From: Candidatus Sulfopaludibacter sp.
GTDB taxonomy: Bacteria > Acidobacteriota > Terriglobia > Bryobacterales > Bryobacteraceae
Length of the DNA stretch: 58,466 bases
Assembly: GCA_031292755.1 (NCBI GenBank)
Contig: JARLGM010000021.1
Span: 1-58,466, forward strand
Reading direction: 5' to 3'
Of this stretch, positions 43,065 to 52,364 are shown one piece after another; position 1 is the first letter of the stretch, and each line of letters opens with the position of its first letter. The notes under the pieces were generated by a model that saw nothing but the letters and a program-made list of their open reading frames with translations, did no database searches and was not told the origin of the DNA. The position numbers and the translations under genes are program-made.

Positions 43065-44450
43065 ATGCAAAAATTCGATCTCATCGTGATAGGGTCGGGA
43101 CCCGCGGGCCAGCGCGCCGCCATCCAGGCATCCAAATGTGGGCGGCGCGTGGTGGTGGTCGAGCAGCGCGACATCGTGGGCGGCGTGTGTATTAATACCG
43201 GCACCATTCCCAGCAAGACCATGCGGGAAGCGGTGATGCACCTCTCGGGATTCCAGTACCAGGGCATCTACGGCGTCAACTACCACGTGAAGGACAAGAT
43301 CTCGATGGCCGACTTGAATTTCCGGGTCAGCCAGGTGATCAAGACGGAAGTGGACGTCACGCAATCGCAACTGGCGCGCAATGGCGTGAGCGTGATCATG
43401 GCGCGGGCGAGTTTCCTGGACTCGACGCATGTCCGGATCGAGAACAGCAGGGGGCAGGCGGACCTGGAAGCGCCCATCGTGCTGATCGCCACGGGCACCA
43501 AGCCGGCGGTATCCCCCACGGTGCCCCTGAACGGGCACAGCATCGTCAACAGCGATCAGATTCTGAGCATCCCCGACATACCGCGAACTCTGATCGTGGT
43601 GGGCGGCGGCGTGATCGGCGTGGAATACGCGTGCATGTTTGCGATTCTGGGCTCGCGCGTGATCCTGGTGGAAAAGCGGCCGCGGCTGCTGGAGTTCGCC
43701 GACAACGAAATGGTGGAGGCGCTGTCCTACCATCTGCGCGATCATCGCGTGACCATGCGGTTGAACGAGGAAGTAGCCGGCGTGGAGGAGACCCCGGACG
43801 GCGGAGTGGTGGCCAGCCTGAAAAGCAACAAACGGATTCAGGGGGACGCTCTGCTGTATGCGGTGGGACGCCAGGGAAATGTGGACGAGTTGAACCTGCC
43901 GGCAGCGGGTCTGGAGGCCGACAACCGCGGGCGCATCGCTGTGGACGCCGAGTACCGCACCAAGGTGCCCAACATTTATGCGGCGGGCGACGTGATTGGC
44001 TTTCCGAGCCTGGCATCGGTCTCGATGGAGCAGGGGCGGCTGGCCGCGGCGCACGCGTTCGGGCTGAAGATTCAATCCAACCCGGCGACGTATCCTTACG
44101 GCATTTACACGATTCCCGAAATTTCCTTTGCGGGGAAGACGGAAGAACAACTGACCGATGAAGACGTGCCTTACGAAGTGGGCGTGGCGTTTTATCGCGA
44201 GACGGCGCGCGGGCAGATTCGCGGCGATACCACCGGCCGGCTGAAGTTGATTTTCCACCGAGAGACGCGCGAAATACTGGGCGTGCACATCATTGGCGAG
44301 GGCGCCTCAGAGTTGTTGCACATCGGGCAGGCGGTAATGATTCTGAAAGGGACGGTGGACTACTTCGTCGATACCGTTTTCAATTATCCGACCCTGGCGG
44401 AATGTTACAAACAGGCGGCGTTCAATGGGATCAATCGGCTGCGGAGTTAG
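43065..44450 (+). CDS. sthA: Soluble pyridine nucleotide transhydrogenase
   Basis: A 461-residue flavoprotein of the pyridine nucleotide disulfide reductase family. GSGPAG FAD motif at the N-terminus, then VGGVCINTGTIPSKTMREAV, where the second redox Cys is replaced by Thr, the feature that separates SthA from lipoamide or glutathione reductases. NAD(P) motif GGGVIGVEYA and the C-terminal dimerisation domain (HIIGEGASELLHIGQAV) are present. It balances NADH and NADPH and sits next to superoxide dismutase, as a redox pair. Confidence 0.93.
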   Translation: MQKFDLIVIGSGPAGQRAAIQASKCGRRVVVVEQRDIVGGVCINTGTIPSKTMREAVMHLSGFQYQGIYGVNYHVKDKISMADLNFRVSQVIKTEVDVTQSQLARNGVSVIMARASFLDSTHVRIENSRGQADLEAPIVLIATGTKPAVSPTVPLNGHSIVNSDQILSIPDIPRTLIVVGGGVIGVEYACMFAILGSRVILVEKRPRLLEFADNEMVEALSYHLRDHRVTMRLNEEVAGVEETPDGGVVASLKSNKRIQGDALLYAVGRQGNVDELNLPAAGLEADNRGRIAVDAEYRTKVPNIYAAGDVIGFPSLASVSMEQGRLAAAHAFGLKIQSNPATYPYGIYTIPEISFAGKTEEQLTDEDVPYEVGVAFYRETARGQIRGDTTGRLKLIFHRETREILGVHIIGEGASELLHIGQAVMILKGTVDYFVDTVFNYPTLAECYKQAAFNGINRLRS

Positions 44451-44549
44451 TAACACGTTATTGGCCGCCGCTCCACTCAGAGTTTGAGTGCAGGCCGCGC
44501 AGGGAGGGCAGGTTGTACGCGGCTACCGGTGTACAGTAAGCTGAAGGTG

Positions 44550-44750
44550 ATGAGCAGTCTCAATGAGATCGAAGACGCCGTTCTGCGGCTCACGCCAGCC
44601 GAACTTGACGCATTCAGGGCGTGGTTTGCGAAATTTGACGCCGCCGCCTGGGACCGACAAATGGAAGATGATGTCGCTGCGGGACGCCTGGACGCGTTCG
44701 CGGACGAAGCCCTCGATGATTTGCGGGCCGGGCGCTGCACAGACCGGTGA
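44550..44750 (+). CDS. Putative antitoxin of a RelE-type module
   Basis: A 66-residue acidic helical protein (MSSLNEIEDAVLRLTPAELDA ... FDAAAWDRQ; VAAGRLDAFADEAL). No DNA-binding motif is obvious. Proteins with this FxxFDAxxWD and AGxLDxxADEAL layout commonly precede RelE-like toxins. The frame extends upstream to 44484, but an AAGG element before the ATG at 44550 favours this start. The stop overlaps the toxin's GTG by 4 nt. Confidence 0.65.
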   Translation: MSSLNEIEDAVLRLTPAELDAFRAWFAKFDAAAWDRQMEDDVAAGRLDAFADEALDDLRAGRCTDR

Positions 44751-45007
44751 CGCACCGGGCTAACCCGAGATTTTGGGCGTGCTATCGGCAACTCCCCGAC
44801 GATGTGCGCCAGTTGGCTGACCAGTCTTACCAACTCTTGCGACGCGATCCGAAGCACCCCTCCCTGCACTTCAAAATGCTGGGACGCTTTTGGTCCGTTC
44901 GTGTCGGATTGCATTACCGGGCGCTTGCCGTGGAACATGAAAACGTGATGGTTTGGTTTTGGATAGGGAGCCACGCCGTATACAACCGGCTTGTGAGCGG
45001 CAAATGA
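44747..45007 (+). CDS. RelE/ParE-type toxin
   Basis: An 86-residue basic protein with the RelE fold pattern: helical N-terminus (RANPRFWACYRQLPDDVRQLADQSYQLL), strands SVRVGLHYRALAVE and MVWFWIGSHAVYNRLV. GTG start overlapping the antitoxin stop. RelE toxins cut mRNA at the ribosome; ParE relatives poison gyrase, and the choice is not clear here. Confidence 0.72.
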   Translation: MTHRANPRFWACYRQLPDDVRQLADQSYQLLRRDPKHPSLHFKMLGRFWSVRVGLHYRALAVEHENVMVWFWIGSHAVYNRLVSGK

Positions 45008-45351
45008 GAAGCTCATCCTCCGAAGCTTCGCCAATGCGGGAGGCTCTATACGAGTCGTCGACAAACCTCCCAGAGAGGCCGTCGCGACCGTTGCATTCAC
45101 GATGCGAAGGGGTATTCTTCTGAGGGATGCGCCATATTTGGAATGCTCACAATAAGCCCAGGATTTATCGCTAAACCTGCACCTGTTGGCAATGGATCGG
45201 GCGGGCGATGAGCTCAATCACCGAGTTCGTGGTAGTCCGCGTTCAACCGGGTCGTATAGGTCCAAACTAAAGTGCCGAATCTATCTCAATGCGAAGCCGT
45301 TCTAAGTTCGGCCAACAGCGGCACACGTGGCAGCCCAAGAACCGAAGTAAA
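45008..45351. other. Non-coding gap of 344 bp
   Basis: No gene, tRNA or terminator with a T-run could be supported between the toxin and the kinase gene. A short open stretch (45006-45146) encodes ANAGGSIRVVDKPPREAV-like sequence but has no start codon. A GGGAGG ... CCTCCC inverted pair lies near 45040-45080. Confidence 0.4.
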
Positions 45352-48303
45352 CTAGCGGCGGAACTTTTCTTGCCAGTTCTCGATGACCGTGAGGGGAGGT
45401 AGGGCCACCGAACCGGTCGTCGGCATGATGAACCGCTGCCCGTCCGGCGAAACATCGAACTGAAAATCGCGCGTGGTGCCGTATTGCGACGCGCCCGGAA
45501 TGCGGAAGAGTGGTTTGGGCTCGCTGAACTGGAGCGGCCCCCGGGCGGGGGCCGCTTGCAAGAAATTGTCTAAGCCCACGAAGAACAATTCGCTGCCATC
45601 GTCGCGCCAGCGGACCAGCCATGCTCCGTTCCGGGAGACCTGCCGCTTTTCGCCGGCTGCGTGCGGCAATGGCGTGGATTCGAACGCCTGAACGTAGATT
45701 TCCGGCCGGCCCGATTCGGTCGAAACAAACGCGATCCGCGTGCCATCCGGTGAGAAGGCAGCTCCCCATTGCGGAAACTTGTTCTGAAACAGCGGCACGA
45801 ATTTGCGCTCCGCAACGTCCGCAATCCAGGCCTCCCGCACTTCGCTCCCAATCCCGTCGTCAAATACGATGAAGCGGCCATCCCGGGACCAGTCGGTAGG
45901 AAGACTATGTGGCTGGGATTGCGCGTTGGCGGCCCCCGCCGGCAGCTCGGGGATCATGCCGGCGGCGTCCGCGAACTGCGACCCCTTGCCGCTGGCCACG
46001 TCCAGAATTGCGAGGTGCGGACCGCCGACCGTTGGTGATCTTCCTACCGCAAGCTGCGTTCCGTCGGGCGACCACACCGGCCGGCGATCAACCTCCGGGG
46101 GAAACGTGAGCCGCCGGGTTTCCCTGCCATTGGCATCGAAGATCCAAATGCCGGTTCCGCCGTTTTCCGGGTTCCACAACGTTGCCGCCACGCGCTTCCC
46201 GTCATGTGAAATCCGCACCTGGCCCCACTGAGCCGAAGGCCGGCCGGCGGTCCCCACTTCCTTACCGGCGCGGTCGTACCATTTCAGCTCGGCACTGGGA
46301 AAGCCGGCTTGATAGACCAGCACGCCAGTAGTGGAAACCGAGAAATTCGCCGAGAGGACGGGGCCGTAGTAAGGGACATTCTGTGCAATTTGAAAAGGTT
46401 CGCCCGCCAGTCGGAGGTGGTCCGCGTCGAACGGTTGAGCCAGAAGACTGGCTCCGCGAATAAACAGTAAGGAGCCCGGCCCGCCGACGCGGAGCGGTGG
46501 CGCGTACTCCACCCGTGAGTTCGTCTCCATCAGGGTCACCGGCTTGCCGTTGGCATAATCCATGGCCATGGCGTGGCTGAGCTGCGATTGCCCGTCGTAA
46601 GCTGCATAGACGAGACGATCGCCTCCCGGGAGAAATTGCGGCCAGCGGATACCAGCGGGCACCGGCACTTTCCGGAGGCTGCCATCCTCCGGGCGAAACT
46701 CGAGAACCTCGTTCACGCCCATGTAAACCAGCAATGTGCCGTTGGAGCGCCACGCGCCAAGCTGAGCGATTTCGGGAAGCTCGGCCACCGAACGCCCGGA
46801 ACCGGTTTCCAGATTCGCCTCCTTGAGCGTCAGCTTCACCGAGTAATAAATGGAACGGCTGTCCGGCGACCAGAACACCGACCATGCTCCTTCGGTGCCA
46901 GCTACCGGCCGCATGTCAGAGTCAGACGAGGCAAGATCGCGCATCCAGATGTTCGTGCCGTTCGCACCGGTGGCAGTGAAAGCCAGCCGCTTGCCGTCGG
47001 GCGAGATGGCGAAGGGTTGCCGCGTGATCGATGGCGCGAATATGGTCCCCGCCGGCGCGGGAATATCGAACTGCACAACCTGCCGCGGCGCCGGCGCGGC
47101 CGGGCGCTGCCACCGCCGTAGCAGCAGGCCACCCAGCAACACCAACACAACCAGACCCCCGGCCGCACTCATTCTCCATGCCGACCGAGTTGCTCCCCCG
47201 GGACCGCCCGGCGCCGGACTGGCGGAGGTGGAAGCTTCCCCGGTTTGGCGCGTGAGCCGGCGCAGATCCACCACCAGGTCCCGCGTCGATTGGTATCGCT
47301 CGTCGGGTGAGTTCTCGAGCGCCTTCGCGACCAGCATCTGCAGCGGGAGTGGAACGTCCGCGCCCAGCGGCGGCGCGGCGCCATGGATGATGGTCTGCAA
47401 CAATTCCAAATCGGTCGCGCCCTGGAACGGCCGCCGCCCGCAAAGCAACTCATAAAGCACAATGCCGAAGGAGAAGATATCGCTGCGCGCATCGGTGGAC
47501 CGGCCCGCGGCCTGCTCCGGCGACGTATACGCAATGGTCCCGAGAACCATACCGGGCCGCGTGGTTTCCGCCAGCAGCGTCCGGGTGACTGCCTCCGGCG
47601 CGGGACGCTCATCGATCTTCGCAAGCCCGAAATCGGCCAACTTGGCGTACCCATTGCGCCCCACCAGGATGTTGTCCGGCTTGATATCGCGGTGCAGAAT
47701 GCCCGCAGCGTGGGCCGCCGCAAGACCGTCGGCGACTCCCGCCAGCATCGCCACGATCTCCCGCCAGGAGCGTTTTTGCGCGCGCGCCCAATCCCGGAGT
47801 GTGCCGCCGTCGATCAGTTCGGTAACCAGGTACTGGCTACCCTCGAAATCGCCGGCGTCATAAACCGTGAGAATGTGGGGATGGTTGAGCGACGACGCTA
47901 TCTGCGCCTCGCGCTGGAAACGATGGCGGGCAGCGGCGTCCCCCAGGTCTTCGAACAGAAACTTCACCGCGACCGGACGGTTGAGCTTCGTATCAAGCGC
48001 CCGGTAGACCACGCCCATGCCGCCTTCGCCAATCACTGTCTCGATGCGATACGGCCCGAGCTGCGTGCCCGCTTGTATGCCAATCCCCTTTCTGCCCTTC
48101 GTATCCGGCGTTTGCGCTCCGGCTTCCGTTTCCAGAAACCTTCCCACGCGCCCATGCGCCGCCAAGAGCGATTCCACTTCGGCGCGGATCTGCGCCGTCT
48201 GCCGCGCCAGGTAGGCTTCCCGCTGTTCCTGAGGCAGTTCGAGAGCGAACCCCAGTACATGTTCGACCTCTTTCCACTCCGGATTGCCCGTATCGCCGCT
48301 CAT
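45352..48303 (-). CDS. Ser/Thr protein kinase with C-terminal beta propeller
   Basis: A 983-residue protein. The kinase domain (about 85-345) has the Gly loop GEGGMG (92-97), Lys 114, HRD (204-206) and DFG (224-226). A single membrane helix is near 395-412, followed by an extracytoplasmic TolB/WD40-like propeller (FAISPDGKRLAFTATGANGTNIWM; WSPDSRSIYYSV; FSPDGTRIAFVSTES). The first 80 residues resemble the N-terminal extension seen in acidobacterial kinases next to ECF sigma factors. The ATG overlaps the sigma-factor stop by 4 nt, so the two form one unit; the kinase probably controls that sigma factor by phosphorylation. Confidence 0.92.
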   Translation of the reverse strand: MSGDTGNPEWKEVEHVLGFALELPQEQREAYLARQTAQIRAEVESLLAAHGRVGRFLETEAGAQTPDTKGRKGIGIQAGTQLGPYRIETVIGEGGMGVVYRALDTKLNRPVAVKFLFEDLGDAAARHRFQREAQIASSLNHPHILTVYDAGDFEGSQYLVTELIDGGTLRDWARAQKRSWREIVAMLAGVADGLAAAHAAGILHRDIKPDNILVGRNGYAKLADFGLAKIDERPAPEAVTRTLLAETTRPGMVLGTIAYTSPEQAAGRSTDARSDIFSFGIVLYELLCGRRPFQGATDLELLQTIIHGAAPPLGADVPLPLQMLVAKALENSPDERYQSTRDLVVDLRRLTRQTGEASTSASPAPGGPGGATRSAWRMSAAGGLVVLVLLGGLLLRRWQRPAAPAPRQVVQFDIPAPAGTIFAPSITRQPFAISPDGKRLAFTATGANGTNIWMRDLASSDSDMRPVAGTEGAWSVFWSPDSRSIYYSVKLTLKEANLETGSGRSVAELPEIAQLGAWRSNGTLLVYMGVNEVLEFRPEDGSLRKVPVPAGIRWPQFLPGGDRLVYAAYDGQSQLSHAMAMDYANGKPVTLMETNSRVEYAPPLRVGGPGSLLFIRGASLLAQPFDADHLRLAGEPFQIAQNVPYYGPVLSANFSVSTTGVLVYQAGFPSAELKWYDRAGKEVGTAGRPSAQWGQVRISHDGKRVAATLWNPENGGTGIWIFDANGRETRRLTFPPEVDRRPVWSPDGTQLAVGRSPTVGGPHLAILDVASGKGSQFADAAGMIPELPAGAANAQSQPHSLPTDWSRDGRFIVFDDGIGSEVREAWIADVAERKFVPLFQNKFPQWGAAFSPDGTRIAFVSTESGRPEIYVQAFESTPLPHAAGEKRQVSRNGAWLVRWRDDGSELFFVGLDNFLQAAPARGPLQFSEPKPLFRIPGASQYGTTRDFQFDVSPDGQRFIMPTTGSVALPPLTVIENWQEKFRR

Positions 48304-48875
48304 ACTTTGAGGTGTCCCTCAAGGTAGCGGAAAAGCCAGGCCTTGGCAATCGTCCAGTCGCGCCGTACCGTCGCCTCGGTGGTTTTGAGTGCCACAGCGA
48401 TTTCCTTGGCCGGGAGACCGGCGAAGAAGCGCATCTCCACCACCTGGCATTTGCGCGCGTCGAATGCCGCCAGTTCTTCCAGCGCGCCGTCAAGAGCGAG
48501 CAGATCGGATGGCTCGGCCACCGGAATGTGGAGCGCATCGTCGAGCCGCAGATGGATCGCACCCGAGCCCCTTTTCTCCGCGCCGTGCCGGCGCGAGTAA
48601 TCCACCAGGATCCGCCGCATCATGCGCGCCGACACCGCGAAGAAGTGCGCGCGGTCCTCCAACTGGGGTTCGTCGTAGCCGCAGAGCCGGAGGTAAACCT
48701 CGTGTACCAGGGCAGTTGTCTGCAGCGTGTGGCCGTCGCGTTCGCGCCGGAGGTGATAGTGCGCCAGGCGCCGCAACTCCTGGTAGACAATGGGCACCAG
48801 CTCTTCCAGCGCGGCAGGGTCCCCGCCGCTCCATCGCCGCAGTAGGCTGCCGACCCGGCTGTGGTCCTCGCCCAA
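48300..48875 (-). CDS. ECF sigma factor of the kinase-linked type
   Basis: A 191-residue sigma factor resembling the TIGR02999 group. Region 2: EELVPIVYQELRRLAHYHLRRERDGHTLQTTALVHEVYLRL and AHFFAVSARMMRRILVDYSRR. Region 4: QVVEMRFFAGLPAKEIAVALKTTEATVRRDW. The start is TTG at 48875. No anti-sigma gene is adjacent; instead the kinase follows with ATGA overlap. ECF groups of this type are known to be regulated by Ser/Thr kinases. Confidence 0.9.
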   Translation of the reverse strand: MGEDHSRVGSLLRRWSGGDPAALEELVPIVYQELRRLAHYHLRRERDGHTLQTTALVHEVYLRLCGYDEPQLEDRAHFFAVSARMMRRILVDYSRRHGAEKRGSGAIHLRLDDALHIPVAEPSDLLALDGALEELAAFDARKCQVVEMRFFAGLPAKEIAVALKTTEATVRRDWTIAKAWLFRYLEGHLKV

Positions 48876-48893
48876 TCTCTTGCCTCGGGGAGG

Positions 48894-48899
48894 ATTGTA
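48894..48899 (-). promoter_or_regulatory. Candidate -10 hexamer TACAAT of the sigma-kinase pair
   Basis: On the minus strand TACAAT lies 18 nt before the TTG start; a GAGG element lies between them. Confidence 0.35.
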
Positions 48900-49019
48900 G
48901 CACCTCCAACACGCGAACTATATTCTCCGCTATCAATTCGTCCTCCGCGCTGCGCTGTCTGAAGTAGGCAGCCGGATGCCACTACGACACCGCGCTGCGA
49001 AACAGACTCAAGGAGGAAT

Positions 49020-50354
49020 ATGAAAACCACATCGATTCGCATTCCGGCGCTCAGCCTGCTGGCGGTGCTGCAACTCGGCGCGCAGACTCTGCCGCGCTAC
49101 TTCGTTACCGACCTGGGCCCGGCGGGCAACCCTTTCAGCCAGGCGGCCTGGTTGAACAATAGCGGTGTGATCACTGGCGTCGACACCGCTTCCGACGGCA
49201 CATCGCACGCCATCCTGTGGTACGGGTTTATGCTCCTGGACATTGGCAAACCCGGACTGGGAGGGCCAAACAGTTCGGCGGGCAGTATCAATGAATTCGG
49301 CCAGGTCATCGGCTCAGCTGAAACTTCATCGAAGGACCCAAACAATGAGAACTTCTGCGGTTTCGGCACCGGTTCCCAATGTCTGCCGTTCCTTTGGCAA
49401 TTCGGCACGATGACCGCACTCCCGACCTTGAAAGGCTCGGACGGAGACTTTGGCACCAACGCCGGCTGGGGCCAAATCAACAATCTGGGCGCCATCGCCG
49501 GTTATGCGGAGAACAGCAATAGGGACCCCGAATGCCCTGGCAAAAAGGCGGTCAACGGCACCGGACCTCAGGTGCTCGACTTTGAGCCCGTGATCTGGGG
49601 ACCTGCGCCGGGCCAGATCCAGCAACTCCCTCCGCTCTCCGGCGACTCCGTCGGCCTGGCCCTCGGGATCAATGATCGGGGCGAGGCGGTGGGTATCTCG
49701 GGCAGGTGCGCGAATACCATACTTCCTGGGTTTACCGCGGGACCCCACGCCGTCCTCTGGGAAAGCGACGGCTCGGTCCACGACCTCGGCAACCTCGGCG
49801 GCACCGTGAACACCGCCATGTTGGCGGTCGGGAACGGCGCTCTCGCGATCAACAACCAGGGCGAGGTGACGGGACTGTCCGCTCTGCCGGGCAACCAGAC
49901 CTTTCATCCCTTCCTGTGGACCAAGGGAACGGGAATGCGGGACCTCGGCGTGCTTCCCGGCGACCTGGTCGGCGCCGGACTGGGCATGAACAACAGAGGC
50001 GAGATCGTCGGCGCGTCGATCAGCGCCCCCGGGCCTGCCAGCGGGAACCCGCGCGCCTATCTGTGGCGGAACGGCGTGATGAGCGACCTGAACGCCATCG
50101 TCCAGCAGGACGCGCCGCTGTATCTGCTCACCGCCTTCTGGATCAACGATTCGGGAGACATCGTAGGCTTTGGCGCGACCAGCGGCGGCGAGATTCACGG
50201 CTTTCTGGCGATGCCGAACCGTGGCGCGGCCAGACTTGAAGACGCTGCGGCCTCGCCAGCCTCCATCGCCCCGAGGCCCCTCCGCGACGATGCTCGCCGG
50301 TTGCTCCTGCGGCGCCTGCGTTTTGGGGGTTCTGGAGCCGGACCCAACCGGTAG
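49020..50354 (+). CDS. Secreted HAF-repeat protein
   Basis: A 444-residue protein with a Sec signal (MKTTSIRIPALSLLAVLQLGAQ) and a strong AAGGAGG ribosome site. The mature part repeats units such as FVTDLGPAG, NNSGVITG, INEFGQVIG, INDRGEAVG, INNQGEVTG, MNNRGEIVG and INDSGDIVG, the pattern of extracellular HAF repeats, thought to form a beta propeller or similar fold. The last 40 residues turn Arg/Ala-rich (RPLRDDARRLLLRRLR), unlike the repeats. Role unknown, probably cell surface. Confidence 0.82.
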   Translation: MKTTSIRIPALSLLAVLQLGAQTLPRYFVTDLGPAGNPFSQAAWLNNSGVITGVDTASDGTSHAILWYGFMLLDIGKPGLGGPNSSAGSINEFGQVIGSAETSSKDPNNENFCGFGTGSQCLPFLWQFGTMTALPTLKGSDGDFGTNAGWGQINNLGAIAGYAENSNRDPECPGKKAVNGTGPQVLDFEPVIWGPAPGQIQQLPPLSGDSVGLALGINDRGEAVGISGRCANTILPGFTAGPHAVLWESDGSVHDLGNLGGTVNTAMLAVGNGALAINNQGEVTGLSALPGNQTFHPFLWTKGTGMRDLGVLPGDLVGAGLGMNNRGEIVGASISAPGPASGNPRAYLWRNGVMSDLNAIVQQDAPLYLLTAFWINDSGDIVGFGATSGGEIHGFLAMPNRGAARLEDAAASPASIAPRPLRDDARRLLLRRLRFGGSGAGPNR

Positions 50355-50379
50355 ATCGTCAATTGTGCTTGAGAGGAGT

Positions 50380-50406
50380 GGGCAGCTCAGCAAAGGCTGC
50401 CCTTTC
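50380..50406 (+). terminator. Candidate terminator after the HAF gene
   Basis: GGGCAGC/GCTGCCC arms around a 9-nt loop followed by TTTCT, 25 bp after the stop. The rest of the 50355-50633 gap shows no supportable gene. Confidence 0.5.
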
Positions 50407-50633
50407 TGACGGGATCACGTTGGAGTGGTCAGACATCCAATCAGTACTCGGATGGCACCCTTCTCCACGCGTTCAATCACGATTATCGGTAATGGAAACT
50501 TCTTGCTTTCCAGCTTGAGCACCTGCCTGGTCGCGCAGCGTTTACCGATGTGTAAGCTCAAGATGGTTTACGCGCCATTCGGAGAAAGGCCCACGCGAGC
50601 AGTCTCAAGCCGGCTAACCGAACAGCAATGGAG

Positions 50634-51392
50634 CTAACTGACTTTTGAAACTTCGATTAGCGCCCAGTTCCCTTTTTCACGGATATCGCGGGGTGGCGGG
50701 AGGACGGCTTGGACCTGCTGCACTTCGCGCGTTTCAAAACCGCTGGCCAGCAGCGCGCCGCCGATTCGTAAGACACGCAACAAGTCGGGTGCGAGTTGGA
50801 TGATGGCTTCGGGACTTATGTTCGCCACGACCAGGTCTACCGATGCGGAGGCGACGGCGTTCACGGATCCAATGAAGCCGTTGCCGGCGATCTCCACGGC
50901 TACCGGATCGATGTCGCAGGCGTAGACCCTGGCGGCCCCGAGCAGGCGCGCCGCCTGCGCCAGAATACCGGAGCCGGTTCCCACGTCTAGAACTGCGATA
51001 CCGGGTTGCACGATGCGCTCCAGCGCTTCGAGACACAGCCGGGTAGTCTCGTGAACTCCTGTGCCAAAGGCCATCCCGGGGTTCACCGCGATACGGAACC
51101 GCCCCGCGGGCGCGGGATCGTCGCGCCACTCGGGCACGAGGAAGAATCGTTCTCCCACTTCCATAGGCGGCAAAAGATCGCGCGCGGATTGCACCCAATC
51201 TCGCTGTTCTTCGTTGCGCCACGCCGAACCCGGAAAGAGGCGGAGCAGCCCTTCGCGATCCGCAGCGTCTTCGAAGAACGCGCGCACCCGGGCGGGGCTC
51301 AATTCGACGATGCCGGCCGAACCCTGCTCCCACAATTCAGCGACGAGCAGATCGCGATCCTCGGGATCGCATTCGATTTCGAGAGAGAACAT
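50634..51392 (-). CDS. prmA: Ribosomal protein L11 methyltransferase
   Basis: A 252-residue SAM-dependent methyltransferase. PGMAFGTGVHETTRLCLEAL, VLDVGTGSGILAQAA (SAM loop) and VVANISPEAI match PrmA. It is about 40 residues shorter than E. coli PrmA, mainly in the N-terminal substrate-recognition domain. It is divergent from the aldolase gene with only 25 bp between the two starts. Confidence 0.9.
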   Translation of the reverse strand: MFSLEIECDPEDRDLLVAELWEQGSAGIVELSPARVRAFFEDAADREGLLRLFPGSAWRNEEQRDWVQSARDLLPPMEVGERFFLVPEWRDDPAPAGRFRIAVNPGMAFGTGVHETTRLCLEALERIVQPGIAVLDVGTGSGILAQAARLLGAARVYACDIDPVAVEIAGNGFIGSVNAVASASVDLVVANISPEAIIQLAPDLLRVLRIGGALLASGFETREVQQVQAVLPPPRDIREKGNWALIEVSKVS

Positions 51393-51417
51393 TGTTATCG
51401 TGGAATTTCAGACGAAA

Positions 51418-52302
51418 ATGAAGCTACAAGGTATTTTCCCACCGATTGCCACTCCGTTTGACTACAACGGAGAGATTTACGTAACAAAAGTGCAACACAA
51501 CGTGGAGAAGTGGAATCGCACCTCGTTATCGGGCTACGTGGTAATGGGGTCCACCGGCGAAAGCGTGATGCTGACACCGGAAGAAAAGTACACCATGTGG
51601 GAACTGGCGGCCAAGTATGCCGCGCCCGACAAACTGCTGATCGCGGGTACCGGCATGGAGAGCGTGCGCGAAACCGTGGCGCTGACCAACCGCGCGGCGG
51701 AGATGGGCTATAAGGCGGCCATGGTGCGCACGCCGCATTACTACAAGAACCTGGTGAATCGCGCGGATGCGCAGATGCTGTACTATCGCGCGGTGGCCGA
51801 CCAGGCGAAGATCCCGCTGATTATCTACAACTGGCCGCAGGCCACCGGCGTGGACATTCCGGTGGAAGCCGTAGTGTGCATTTCCGAACATCCCAACGTG
51901 ATTGCCATCAAGGAGAGTTCGGGCAGCCTGGAAAAGGTGATGCAGATAATCCGCGAGGTGAAGCCGGGCTTTCAGGTGCTGGTGGGTTCCGCCCCGACCC
52001 TGTGGCCATCGCTACTGATGGGCGCGTGCGGCGCGATTCTGGCATACGCCAATGCCGCTCCGTACTCGGCGATCGCCATTTGGGAAGCGTACCGGCAGCG
52101 CGACGAAGCGGCGGGGCTGGACTGGCAGAATCGCATCGGCCGCGCCTCCATGCTGGTGACGAGTAAGTACGGCATCCCCGGACTCAAGTACGCGATGGAT
52201 TTGAACGGGTATTACGGCGGTCCTCCGCGCCTGCCGTTGACGGTGCCCCCACCGGCCGCGAAGCAGGAAATCGAAGAGGCGTTCCGGGACCTAAAGGGCT
52301 AA
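51418..52302 (+). CDS. DapA/NAL family aldolase-lyase
   Basis: A 294-residue TIM barrel of the dihydrodipicolinate synthase/N-acetylneuraminate lyase family. GSTGESVMLT, catalytic Tyr 137 in IIYNWP and Schiff-base Lys 165 in VIAIKESSG are visible. The family includes DapA, KDG/KDPG-type aldolases and sialic acid lyase. An upstream in-frame GTG at 51400 would add six residues. The true substrate is not readable; it is not clearly DapA because no lysine-biosynthesis genes are near. Confidence 0.85.
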   Translation: MKLQGIFPPIATPFDYNGEIYVTKVQHNVEKWNRTSLSGYVVMGSTGESVMLTPEEKYTMWELAAKYAAPDKLLIAGTGMESVRETVALTNRAAEMGYKAAMVRTPHYYKNLVNRADAQMLYYRAVADQAKIPLIIYNWPQATGVDIPVEAVVCISEHPNVIAIKESSGSLEKVMQIIREVKPGFQVLVGSAPTLWPSLLMGACGAILAYANAAPYSAIAIWEAYRQRDEAAGLDWQNRIGRASMLVTSKYGIPGLKYAMDLNGYYGGPPRLPLTVPPPAAKQEIEEAFRDLKG

Positions 52303-52329
52303 CCGGATGCGGTGAAGCGCGCCGCTGGT

Positions 52330-52335
52330 TATAAT
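52330..52335 (+). promoter_or_regulatory. Promoter -10 TATAAT of the M16 protease gene
   Basis: A consensus TATAAT 29 bp before the ATG at 52365, with an AAAGGG ribosome site between. No good -35 found. Confidence 0.55.
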
Positions 52336-52364
52336 CAGACGCAAACGTCGAAAGGGTGATAGAT

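Noticed and set aside
50425-50637. 70-residue open frame between the HAF gene and prmA
   Set aside because: No ribosome site, no domain, composition not protein-like; the region holds only a candidate terminator.
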